From positions 1 to 64,000 of the forward strand of contig NZ_JASAMB010000022.1 of NCBI RefSeq assembly GCF_029948125.1: a stretch of 64,000 nt of DNA. The letters run 5' to 3'. A program made the position numbers and the translations under genes. Below, one piece after another: positions 7,134 to 15,083 of this stretch. The stretch is from Catellatospora sp. KI3. Its GTDB lineage: Bacteria > Actinomycetota > Actinomycetes > Mycobacteriales > Micromonosporaceae. Positions within the stretch are counted from its first letter, which is position 1. Each line of letters begins with the position of its first letter. A model generated the notes under the pieces. The model was not told the origin of the DNA. It saw only the letters and a program-made list of their open reading frames with translations, and did not search any database.

Positions 7134-8552
7134 ATGACACTGCTCAGCGGGCCTGAGGCGGCGACCAGACCGTACGTCCAGGGCGACCTGCCCGGACCCC
7201 GTTCGGCCGAACTGCTCGCGCGCCAGCAGCGCCGCGAGTCCAACGCCCGGACCTACCCCCGGCACCTGCCCATCGCGCTGGCCGAAGGCAGCGGCAGCTA
7301 CGTGCGCGACGTCGACGGCAACGTCTTCATCGACTTCCTGACCGGCGCGGGCGTGCTCTCGCTCGGCCACAACCACCCCGAACTGGTACGCGTGGTCGCC
7401 CAGCAGGTCGCCACGCTCACCCACGCGCTGGACTTCCCCACCCCCGCCAAGGACGACTTCGTCGACGCCCAGCTGTCCATGCTGGCCCCCGGGCTGCGCG
7501 AGCGGATGAAGGTGCACTTCTGCGGCCCGACCGGCGCCAACGCCATCGAGGCCGCGATCAAGCTGTGCAAGACCGCGACCGGCCGGGGCGACATCGTCTC
7601 CTTCCAGGGCGGCTACCACGGCGGCAGCCACGCCGCGATGGCGCTGTCCGGCCTGGTGGCGCAGAAGCGGCCGATCGCCAACGGGGTGCCGGGGGTGCAC
7701 TTCTTCCCGTACTCGTACTGCAACCGGTGCCCGGTGGGGCTGCGGCCCGACAGCTGCCAGACCAACTGCGCCGCGCTGCTGGAGAACGCGCTGCTGGACC
7801 CCAACGGCGGCATCCCGCTGCCCGCGGCGGTGCTGCTCGAACTGGTCCAGGGCGAGGGCGGCGTGATCCCGGCCGACCACGACTTCGTCCGCCGGGTGCG
7901 GGCGCTGACCCGGGCGCTGGACATCCCGCTGATCGTCGACGAGGTGCAGACCGGCTGCGGCCGTACCGGCACCTGGTTCGCCTTCGAGCAGTACGACATC
8001 GAGCCCGACGTGATCGTGGCGGCCAAGGCCCTGTCGGGTATCGGCACCCCCGTCGCGATCATCATGTACGACGAGCGCCTCGACGTCTGGGCCCCCGGCG
8101 CCCACACCGGCACCTTCCGGGGCAACCAGCTCGCGTTCGCGGCCGGGGCCGAGGCGGTGCGCATCATCCACCGCGACGGCGTGCTGGCCAACGTGGCCGC
8201 GCGGGGCGAGCAGCTCGCCGCCCGGCTGCTCCCGCTGCGCGAGCACCCCGCCGTACGGGAGGTGCGGGGCCGGGGCCTGATGTGGGGCATCGAGCTGGCC
8301 GACCCCGGCGACGGGCGGACCGCCGGTGAACTGGCCCGCCAGGTGCAGGCGTACGCGCTGCGGCACGGCCTGATCATCGAGCTCGGCGGCCGCGACGACT
8401 GCGTGGTGCGCATCCTGCCGCCGCTCAACGTCGACGCGCCGACCGTCGACACCGCCTGCCAGGTGCTGCTGGAGGCCGTCCGGGCCTGCTGCCCGGTGCC
8501 GCCGGCGCAGCGCGAGGCCGAGCAGCTGCCCCGCGGCGCGGACGAGAGCTGA
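7134..8552 (+). CDS. Class III aminotransferase, 2,4-diaminobutyrate type
   Basis: 472-residue PLP enzyme of fold type I. VHFCGPTGANAIEAAIKL and SFQGGYHGGSHAAMALSG are the cofactor phosphate and ring regions. VDEVQTGCGRTG carries Asp269, which pairs with the PLP nitrogen, and AAKALSGIG carries the Schiff-base Lys298. The length and these segments fit the diaminobutyrate-2-oxoglutarate transaminases (Dat/EctB-like), which turn aspartate semialdehyde and glutamate into L-2,4-diaminobutyrate. A Cys-rich loop CNRC-x8-C-x3-C (residues ~199-214) may bind a metal or form disulfides. The SD AGAAGGAGAA lies just before ATG. The Pls-like synthetase starts 46 bases downstream, so this gene probably makes its monomer. 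Substrate is inferred. Confidence 0.85.
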   Translation: MTLLSGPEAATRPYVQGDLPGPRSAELLARQQRRESNARTYPRHLPIALAEGSGSYVRDVDGNVFIDFLTGAGVLSLGHNHPELVRVVAQQVATLTHALDFPTPAKDDFVDAQLSMLAPGLRERMKVHFCGPTGANAIEAAIKLCKTATGRGDIVSFQGGYHGGSHAAMALSGLVAQKRPIANGVPGVHFFPYSYCNRCPVGLRPDSCQTNCAALLENALLDPNGGIPLPAAVLLELVQGEGGVIPADHDFVRRVRALTRALDIPLIVDEVQTGCGRTGTWFAFEQYDIEPDVIVAAKALSGIGTPVAIIMYDERLDVWAPGAHTGTFRGNQLAFAAGAEAVRIIHRDGVLANVAARGEQLAARLLPLREHPAVREVRGRGLMWGIELADPGDGRTAGELARQVQAYALRHGLIIELGGRDDCVVRILPPLNVDAPTVDTACQVLLEAVRACCPVPPAQREAEQLPRGADES

Positions 8553-8598
8553 GCCGAGCCGGTCCCGCCCGTCCCGCCGCCGAAGGGAAGGTCCGTTC

Positions 8599-11500
8599 AT
8601 GAGCAGTGGCCTTGTCGCCGACGACCTGTCCGGGCTGGACCCCGGCGGCGCGGACGGGCTGGTGGTGCGCGGTTTCGGCGTCAGCCACGAGCCCCGGTGC
8701 CGACCGGGGGAGCGGCTGTCGGACCTGTACGAGCGGCAGTGCGACCGGCTGCGGCGCGACGGGCACGGCGACCGGCCGGCGGTCGACGCCGGGGACGTCG
8801 CGCTCACGTACGACCAGCTCGACGTGCGGGCGAACCGGCTCGCCCGGTACCTGGCCGCCCGGGGCGTGCGCCCCGGCGACCGGGTCGCGCTGCTGTTCGA
8901 CCAGGCGGTGCACGCCTACACCGGCATGCTCGCCGTCATGAAGATCAACGCTGCGTACGTGCCGCTGGACGCGGGCTTCCCCGCCGACCGGCTGGCCTAC
9001 ATCACCGCCGACGCCGGGGCGCGGCTGGTGCTGACCCTGTCCCACCTGCGCGACCGGCTCGCTGAGGACGGGGCCGAGCTGCTGTGCGTGGACGAGCAGG
9101 CCGACGCGATCGAGGCGCTGGCCGGGTACCGGCTGGCCGACCGCGAGCGGGGCGAGCCGGTCGACGAGCTGGCCTACATCATCTACACCTCCGGCTCGAC
9201 CGGGCGGCCCAAGGGCGTCGCCGTCGAGCACCGGTCCATCTGCAACTTCGTCCAGGTCGCGGCCGAGTGCTACGGGGTACGCCCCGACGACCGCATGTAC
9301 CAGGGCATGACCATCGCGTTCGACTTCTCGGTCGAGGAGATCTGGGTGCCGTGGCTGGTCGGCGCCACGCTGGTGCCCAAACCCGGCGGCGCGAGCCTGC
9401 TCGGGCAGGACCTGTGGGACTTCCTGGACGCCCGCGACGTCACCGCGGTGTGCTGCGTGCCCACGCTCCTGGCCACCCTGGACGCCGACCTGCCGCGGCT
9501 GCGCTTCCTGCTCGTCTCCGGCGAGGCGTGCCCGCAGGACCTGGTCACCCGCTGGCACCGGCCGGACCGCCGGTTCCTCAACGTGTACGGCCCGACCGAG
9601 GCCACGGTCACCGCGACGTGGACCGAGGTGCACCCCGACAAGCCGATCACGCTGGGGCTGCCGCTGCCGACGTACACGGCGGTGATCCTGGACCCCGACG
9701 CACCGCGCGCCCTGCCCGCCGGTGCGCTGGGCGAGATCGGCATCGCCGGGATCGGCCTGGCCGCCGGGTACGTCAACCGCGACGACCTCACGGAGCGCGC
9801 CTTCGTCCCCGACTTCCTGGCCCTGGACCACAACCCGTCCGGCCGCATCTACCGCACCGGCGACCTGGGCCGGGTCAACGCCGACGGCGAGATCGAGTAC
9901 CACGGGCGGATCGACACCCAGGTGAAGGTGCGCGGCTACCGGATCGAGCTGACCGAGATCGAGTCGGTGCTGCTGCAGGTGCCCGGCATCGCGGCCGCGG
10001 TGGTGGCCACCCATGAGCCCGAGCCCGGCGCGGTCGAGCTGGTCGGCTACTACAGCCTGCGCGCCGACACCCCGGAACTAGACCGCAAGCTGGTGTACGC
10101 GCGCCTGCGCGACCGCCTGCCCGGCTACATGATCCCGGCGTACCTGGAGCAGCTGGCGGCGATCCCGCTGCTGCCCAGCGACAAGGCCGACCGCAAGAGC
10201 CTGCCGCCGCCCAGCGGCGACCGCAGCCTGACCGGGTCGCAGACCACCACCGAGCCGGTCGGGCCGGTGGAGCGCGGCCTGGCCGAACTGCTCGCCGCCA
10301 CGGTGCGCCTCGACCGCATCGGCGTGGACAGCCACTTCTTCGACGAACTGGGTGCCGACTCGCTGCTGATGGCCAAGTTCTGCGCGAAGGTCCGCGCCCG
10401 CGCCGACCTGCCGCCGGTGTCCATGCGCGACGTCTACCTGCACCCGACGATCCGGGCGCTGGCCGCCGCGGCCGGCCCGGCCCCCGCCGACGTGCCGGCG
10501 GGCGAGCCCGTGGCGCGGCCGGTGCCCGCCCGGCGGGCCCACCGCGCGGCCACCGTCCGCTACGTGCTGACCGGCGTCGCCCAGGTCGCGCTGATGATCG
10601 CGGGGGCCTGCCTCGGCGCGCTGCTGCTGGTGCTCGGGTACCTCTACACCTCGGCCGCGACCGGCTGGGTGGAGCTCTACCTGCGCTGCGCGGCGTTCAC
10701 GGCGGCGGCCTTCGCCGTCGGCTGCGCGCTGCCCATCGGGCTGAAGTGGCTGGTCATCGGGCGCTGGAAGGCCCGCGAGGTGCCCGTGTGGAGCCTGGGC
10801 TACCTGCGCTTCTGGCTCGGGCGCATGGCGGTGCGCGGCAACCCGCTGGCGCTGTTCGCGGGCACCCCGCTCTACAACGTCTACCTGCGGCTGCTCGGCG
10901 CGAAGATCGGGCCCGGCGCGGTCGTCCTGTCCGGCACGGTGCCGGTCTGCACCGACCTGCTAACCGTCGGAGCCGGTGCGGTCGTGCGCAAGGACGTCCA
11001 GTTCGCCGGCTACCGGGCGTACGCGGGCCTGATCCAGACCGGGCCGGTCGCGATCGGGGCCGGGGCGATCATCGGCGAGATGGCCGTGCTCGACATCGAC
11101 ACGCGGGTCGGCGACGGGGCCCGGCTGGGGCACGCGTCGTCGCTGCACGCCGCGCAGGAGGTCCCGGCGGGGCAGTACTGGCAGGGAAGCCCGGCCCAGC
11201 GCGCGGGCGGCGACCTGGCGACGGTGCCGCCGATGCCGATCGGGCCGGTCCGCAAGACGGTCTACTGCGTCCTCAAACTGGCCAACCTGCTGCTGCTCAC
11301 CGGGCCGCTGGCCTGGGGGTTCCTGGTGGTGCTGCTGACCCGGCTGCCGGTGCTCACGCGGATGCTCGGCGCGGCGGACCTGACGGTGACGCGGGGGTAC
11401 TTCTTCCGCGACGTCGCGATCATCACGGCGATCCTGTACGTCGGCGGCCTGCTGCTCGGGCTCGGGATGATCATGACGGTCCCCAGGCTGATGAACCTGG

Positions 11501-13707
11501 CGCTGCGCCCGGGGCGGGTGTACCGGCTCTACGGCATCCACCACTGGCTCCAGGTCGCCATCGGACGGTGGACCAACAACGCCTACCTCATGCAGCTGTT
11601 CGGCGACAGCTCCTACGTCGTGCACTACCTGCGCTGGCTCGGCTACGACCTCGGCCGCGTCGTGCAGACCGGCTCCAACTTCGGCAACGAGCTCAAGCAC
11701 GACACGCCGTTCCTGTGCAGCGTCGGCAGCGGCACGATGGTCTCCGACGGCCTGTCGTTGATCAACAGCGATGTGTCGGCGACCTCGTTCCGGCTGTCCC
11801 GGACCTTCGTGCCGCCGCGCAGCTTCCTCGGCAACAACCTCGCCTACCCGCCGCAGGCCACCGTGGGAGACGACTGCCTGTTCGGCACCAAGACGGCGGT
11901 GCCGGTGACCGGGCCGGCGGTGACCGGTACGGGGCTGCTGGGGTCGCCGTCGTTCGAGATCCCGCGCGCGGTGGCCCGGGAGGCCGGGGACCGGCCGGCC
12001 GGCGACGAACTGCGGCGGCGGCTGCGGGCCAAGAACCGCTACAACCTGGGCACCATCGGCGTCTACCTGCTGGTCGGCTACGGCTACGGCTACGGCGCGT
12101 TCGTGCTCACCCTGACCGCGCTGGACCTGCTGTCCGACTGGGGACTGTGGGTGCTGCCCGCCGCGGGCGTCCTCGGGCTGGTCTACCACACGGCGTACAC
12201 GGTGCTGGTCGAGCGCGCCGTGGGCGGCTTCCGGCCGCTGCGGCCCAGGCGCTGCTCCATCTACGACCCGTACTACTGGTGGCACGAGCGGCTGTGGAAG
12301 GTGGAAGCGGGCGTGCTGTTCACCGGTACCCCGTTCCGCGGCCCGATCATGCGGGCCCTGGGCGTGCGCGTCGGGCGGCGGCTGTTCGACGACGGCTGCT
12401 ACATGCCGGAGAAGACGCTGGTCACCATCGGCGACGACGCCACCCTCAACGCCACCAGCGTGATCCAGTGCCACTCGCAGGAGGACGGGTTCTTCCGCTC
12501 CGAGCACACCGAGCTCGGCTCCGGCTGCACCCTCGGCGTGGGCGCGTTCGTGCACTACGGCGTACGGATAGGCGAGGGCGGCGTGCTCGGGCCGCACTCG
12601 TTCCTGATGAAGGGCGAGCAGCTGCCCGCCGGGCAGGTCTGGGACGGCAACCCGGCCCGCCAGCTGCGGGTGGAGCTGCCGGAGCCGGTGCTCGAGGGTG
12701 AGATCGTGGCCGGGACCGCCGCTGAGGCCGCCACCGAGGCCGTGGTCGAGGGCGAGGTGGTGGACGAGGTCGTACCCGAGCCGGTCGCCGTCGTACCCGA
12801 GCCGGCCGGACCGCGCAGCGGCTCCCGGGCCGCCGCGCGGCAGCTGCTGGCCGAGCTGCGGGCCACCCCGGCCCAGCGGCGCGGGCAGTCGACCGGCCTG
12901 GCGCTGTCGCTGTTCCGGCTCCAGGAGTGCCACCGCCGCCAGGACGAACTGGCCCAGTTCCTCGGCGCCGACGAGCGCGCCGAGGCGGCCACCCTGCGCT
13001 CGGGCGAGCGGCGCAGCGCGTACGTGGTGACCCGGGCGCTGATCCGCATGATCCTGTCGATCGAGTGGCACGGCGAGGTGGCTCCGCGCGACTGGGTGCT
13101 GGGGCGCAGCGGCTTCGGCAAACTCGCCGTGTTCGGGCCGGTCGCCGGGATCGACCTGAGCTTCGCCCAGACGCCGACGCTGCTGGCGATCGCGGTGTCG
13201 GAGTCGTACGACATCGGGGTGGACCTGGGCACGGCCGAACGCGGCCCGGACGCGCTGCCCTGGCCGCTGCTGTCCGCCGACGAGCAGACCCGGCTCGTGC
13301 AGACCGACGCCCGGCAGCGCGGCGAGCACTTCCTGCGCATGTGGACGCTCAAGGCGGCGTACGCCCGCTGCGCCGGGACCGCCGACCTGGAGCGCCTGGA
13401 CACCCGCCTGGACCCGCTCGACGTGCTGGCACCCGGGGCCGGCGAGGCCAGGTGCTGGTTCCACCAGGAGCAGTGGTGCGCCGACGAGCAGCAGCACTGG
13501 CTGACCGTGGCGGTACGGCCCCGGGACCGGCGCGCCGACCGGCGGGCCGCCCGGCCGGCGCGGCCCGCGGTGTCGAAGTCGGTGGGGCGGTCCGGCCGCA
13601 GGCCGAAGGCGGCCCGGCCCCGGCCGGAGGGCGAGGAGGTGCTGCTGCACATCCTGGCCGACGGCGCGGTCGAGGCCCGCAGCGTGGAGCCGGTCCGGCG
13701 GGACTGA
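8599..13707 (+). CDS. Pls-like membrane NRPS with C-terminal pseudo-PPTase domain
   Basis: 1702-residue membrane synthetase related to epsilon-poly-lysine synthetase. Order: adenylation domain ~50-555 (IIYTSGSTGRPKG, NVYGPTEATVT, YRTGDLG; A10 Lys529 in SDKADRKSLP); carrier domain with the pantetheine Ser588 in LGADSLL; helix pair ~655-715 and hexapeptide-type domain ~760-865; helix pair ~886-965 and second such domain ~1000-1125; helix pair ~1148-1210 and third ~1235-1355; linker; Sfp-like PPTase domain ~1434-1650. There is no condensation or thioesterase domain. In Pls the three C-terminal repeats join monomers through a side-chain amine. The PPTase part keeps Asp1542 (IGVDLG) and Lys1585 (WTLKAA), but positions equal to Sfp Glu109, Glu151 and His90 are Gly, Ala and Phe, so it looks inactive. 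SD AAGGGAAGG supports ATG 8599. Confidence 0.9.
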   Translation: MSSGLVADDLSGLDPGGADGLVVRGFGVSHEPRCRPGERLSDLYERQCDRLRRDGHGDRPAVDAGDVALTYDQLDVRANRLARYLAARGVRPGDRVALLFDQAVHAYTGMLAVMKINAAYVPLDAGFPADRLAYITADAGARLVLTLSHLRDRLAEDGAELLCVDEQADAIEALAGYRLADRERGEPVDELAYIIYTSGSTGRPKGVAVEHRSICNFVQVAAECYGVRPDDRMYQGMTIAFDFSVEEIWVPWLVGATLVPKPGGASLLGQDLWDFLDARDVTAVCCVPTLLATLDADLPRLRFLLVSGEACPQDLVTRWHRPDRRFLNVYGPTEATVTATWTEVHPDKPITLGLPLPTYTAVILDPDAPRALPAGALGEIGIAGIGLAAGYVNRDDLTERAFVPDFLALDHNPSGRIYRTGDLGRVNADGEIEYHGRIDTQVKVRGYRIELTEIESVLLQVPGIAAAVVATHEPEPGAVELVGYYSLRADTPELDRKLVYARLRDRLPGYMIPAYLEQLAAIPLLPSDKADRKSLPPPSGDRSLTGSQTTTEPVGPVERGLAELLAATVRLDRIGVDSHFFDELGADSLLMAKFCAKVRARADLPPVSMRDVYLHPTIRALAAAAGPAPADVPAGEPVARPVPARRAHRAATVRYVLTGVAQVALMIAGACLGALLLVLGYLYTSAATGWVELYLRCAAFTAAAFAVGCALPIGLKWLVIGRWKAREVPVWSLGYLRFWLGRMAVRGNPLALFAGTPLYNVYLRLLGAKIGPGAVVLSGTVPVCTDLLTVGAGAVVRKDVQFAGYRAYAGLIQTGPVAIGAGAIIGEMAVLDIDTRVGDGARLGHASSLHAAQEVPAGQYWQGSPAQRAGGDLATVPPMPIGPVRKTVYCVLKLANLLLLTGPLAWGFLVVLLTRLPVLTRMLGAADLTVTRGYFFRDVAIITAILYVGGLLLGLGMIMTVPRLMNLALRPGRVYRLYGIHHWLQVAIGRWTNNAYLMQLFGDSSYVVHYLRWLGYDLGRVVQTGSNFGNELKHDTPFLCSVGSGTMVSDGLSLINSDVSATSFRLSRTFVPPRSFLGNNLAYPPQATVGDDCLFGTKTAVPVTGPAVTGTGLLGSPSFEIPRAVAREAGDRPAGDELRRRLRAKNRYNLGTIGVYLLVGYGYGYGAFVLTLTALDLLSDWGLWVLPAAGVLGLVYHTAYTVLVERAVGGFRPLRPRRCSIYDPYYWWHERLWKVEAGVLFTGTPFRGPIMRALGVRVGRRLFDDGCYMPEKTLVTIGDDATLNATSVIQCHSQEDGFFRSEHTELGSGCTLGVGAFVHYGVRIGEGGVLGPHSFLMKGEQLPAGQVWDGNPARQLRVELPEPVLEGEIVAGTAAEAATEAVVEGEVVDEVVPEPVAVVPEPAGPRSGSRAAARQLLAELRATPAQRRGQSTGLALSLFRLQECHRRQDELAQFLGADERAEAATLRSGERRSAYVVTRALIRMILSIEWHGEVAPRDWVLGRSGFGKLAVFGPVAGIDLSFAQTPTLLAIAVSESYDIGVDLGTAERGPDALPWPLLSADEQTRLVQTDARQRGEHFLRMWTLKAAYARCAGTADLERLDTRLDPLDVLAPGAGEARCWFHQEQWCADEQQHWLTVAVRPRDRRADRRAARPARPAVSKSVGRSGRRPKAARPRPEGEEVLLHILADGAVEARSVEPVRRD

Positions 13708-13725
13708 ACCGGGGCGGCGCGGAGA

Positions 13726-13731
13726 TAGACT
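13726..13731 (+). promoter_or_regulatory. Candidate -10 box of alaX-like gene
   Basis: TAGACT ends 8 bases before ATG 13740, and no SD is present. This suggests a leaderless transcript starting in the 32-base gap after the synthetase gene. Confidence 0.45.
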
Positions 13732-13739
13732 GCGCGGTC

Positions 13740-14474
13740 ATGGGCGTCACACACCACGGGCGCACCGAGCGCCTCGACCTGGCCGATCCCACCCTGCGCG
13801 AGTGGACCTGCACCGTCGTGTACAGCGACCCCGAGCAGGGGATCGTGCTCGACCGCTCGGCCTTCTACCCCGGCGGCGGGGGCCAGCCGCCGGACCACGG
13901 CGTGCTGCTGTGGCAGGGCGTGCAGACCCGCATCGCGGGCACCCGCAAGGGCGACGACCTGTGGCTCATTCCGGAGGAGGGCGACCCGGTGCCGCCCGCG
14001 GGCACCAGCGTCGCCGGCGCGGTCGAGGACACCCGCCGCAGCCTGCTGATGCGCACCCACTCCGGCCTGCACGTGCTGTGCGGGGTGGTGTTCCGTGACT
14101 TCGGGGCGCTGGTCACCGGCGGCAACATGGAGCCCGGCGAGGCCCGGATGGACTTCAACCTGCCCGAGGTGCCGACCGACTTCAAGGCCAGGCTGGAGGA
14201 GCTGGTCAACGCCGAGGTCGGCGCGGACCGGCAGGTGGTGACCCGGGTGCTGGGCCGCGACGAGGCGCTGGCGCTGCCCGACATCATCCGCACCCAGTCG
14301 AACCTGATCCCGGCCGACGAGCAGGAGATCCGCATCGTCGACATCGTGGGGCTGGACGTGCAGGCCGACGGCGGCACGCACGTGGCGTCGACTTCGCAGA
14401 TCGGCAAGCTCCAGGTCGTGAAGGTGGAGAGCAAGGGCAAGGCCAACCGGCGGGTACGCGTCCGGCTGGGCTGA
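13740..14474 (+). CDS. Alanyl-tRNA editing protein (AlaX-like)
   Basis: 244-residue free-standing editing domain related to the second additional domain of AlaRS; it hydrolyses mischarged Ser-tRNA-Ala (or Gly-tRNA-Ala). The N-terminal barrel includes DRSAFYPGGGGQPPDHG, the typical glycine-rich motif. The zinc site is seen as THSGLHVL (HxxxH) and DGGTHVAST (xGGTH). In the second motif the usual Cys before GGTH is replaced by Asp, so metal binding would use Asp or two His plus other ligands. The frame is open far upstream inside the synthetase gene but only the part from ATG 13740 reads as protein. It ends 3 bases before the convergent DUF3099 gene. Confidence 0.85.
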   Translation: MGVTHHGRTERLDLADPTLREWTCTVVYSDPEQGIVLDRSAFYPGGGGQPPDHGVLLWQGVQTRIAGTRKGDDLWLIPEEGDPVPPAGTSVAGAVEDTRRSLLMRTHSGLHVLCGVVFRDFGALVTGGNMEPGEARMDFNLPEVPTDFKARLEELVNAEVGADRQVVTRVLGRDEALALPDIIRTQSNLIPADEQEIRIVDIVGLDVQADGGTHVASTSQIGKLQVVKVESKGKANRRVRVRLG

Positions 14475-14477
14475 CGC

Positions 14478-14849
14478 CTAGCGCTTGTCCTCGACGGTGG
14501 CGCCGTCCAGCGTCTCGCCCTCGAACGTCGCCCCGGCGGGCTTGCTGGGCAGCGCGTTCGGGGGCAGCGTCTGGCGGCGGTAGCGCTTGAACCGGTGCTC
14601 GTCCTTGGGCGCGCGGTCGTTGGCCAGCAGCACGGCCAGCCACGGCAGCAGCACCATGCCGACGCCGCACAGCGGCAGCCACAGCCACAGCCACGGTGCC
14701 TTCAGGATCGCCAGCACGCCCGCGAGGATCAGGCAGCCCGCGCGCAGCAGCATCATCAGGATGTAGCGCCGCTCCCGGAACTTCAGCTCCTCGTCCTGGC
14801 TGGGCGCCGCATCCGTGATCAGCACCGGCTGGTTGTCCTGCCGCTTCAC
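14478..14849 (-). CDS. DUF3099 membrane protein
   Basis: 123-residue actinobacterial protein of unknown function. VLITDAAPSQDEELKFRER is the family signature before the membrane part. Two hydrophobic helices follow: LMMLLRAGCLILAGVLAILK and LWLPLCGVGMVLLPWLAVLL, so it is a hairpin in the cytoplasmic membrane with a charged C-terminus. I chose GTG 14849, preceded by GGGAGG with a 5-base spacer; ATG 14882, 11 codons earlier, has a weaker AGGAG close to it. Tail to tail with the alaX-like gene. Confidence 0.85.
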   Translation of the reverse strand: MKRQDNQPVLITDAAPSQDEELKFRERRYILMMLLRAGCLILAGVLAILKAPWLWLWLPLCGVGMVLLPWLAVLLANDRAPKDEHRFKRYRRQTLPPNALPSKPAGATFEGETLDGATVEDKR

Positions 14850-14960
14850 GCGCGCCTCCCTGCTCCGAGCATCCCTCTCCATCCTGCTCCTGCCCGTCCG
14901 CCCGCGCCGCCCGGGGTCGCGCGCCCCGCGTGCGCGCTCCGCGCCGCACCCCGGGCCGGC

Positions 14961-15024
14961 GTGCGGTTTCGGGGAAAGTGCACGAATGCGGGCCTAGATT
15001 CCTGCACTTTCCCCGAAACCGCAC
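14961..15024. repeat. Family A palindromic element, copy 2
   Basis: 64-bp palindrome with perfect 22-base arms (14961-14982 and 15003-15024). The arm begins GTGCGGTTTCGGGG and the other ends CCCCGAAACCGCAC; the core has GAAT ... GATT. Compared with copy 1 the A-T pair within GCAGTTTC is changed to G-C on both sides, a compensatory change. It lies between the start of the DUF3099 gene and the end of psuK. Confidence 0.9.
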
Positions 15025-15083
15025 GAACCAATCCGGGTGCGGCGCGGCGCGGTGCGGTGCGGGGCGGGGCGGGGTCGCGGGGG

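Noticed and set aside
10960-13650. An 896-codon open frame on the minus strand opposite the Pls-like gene
   Set aside because: Its translation is Arg/Gln/Gly/His/Val-rich noise typical of the reverse strand of GC-rich genes; the plus strand has recognisable domains throughout.
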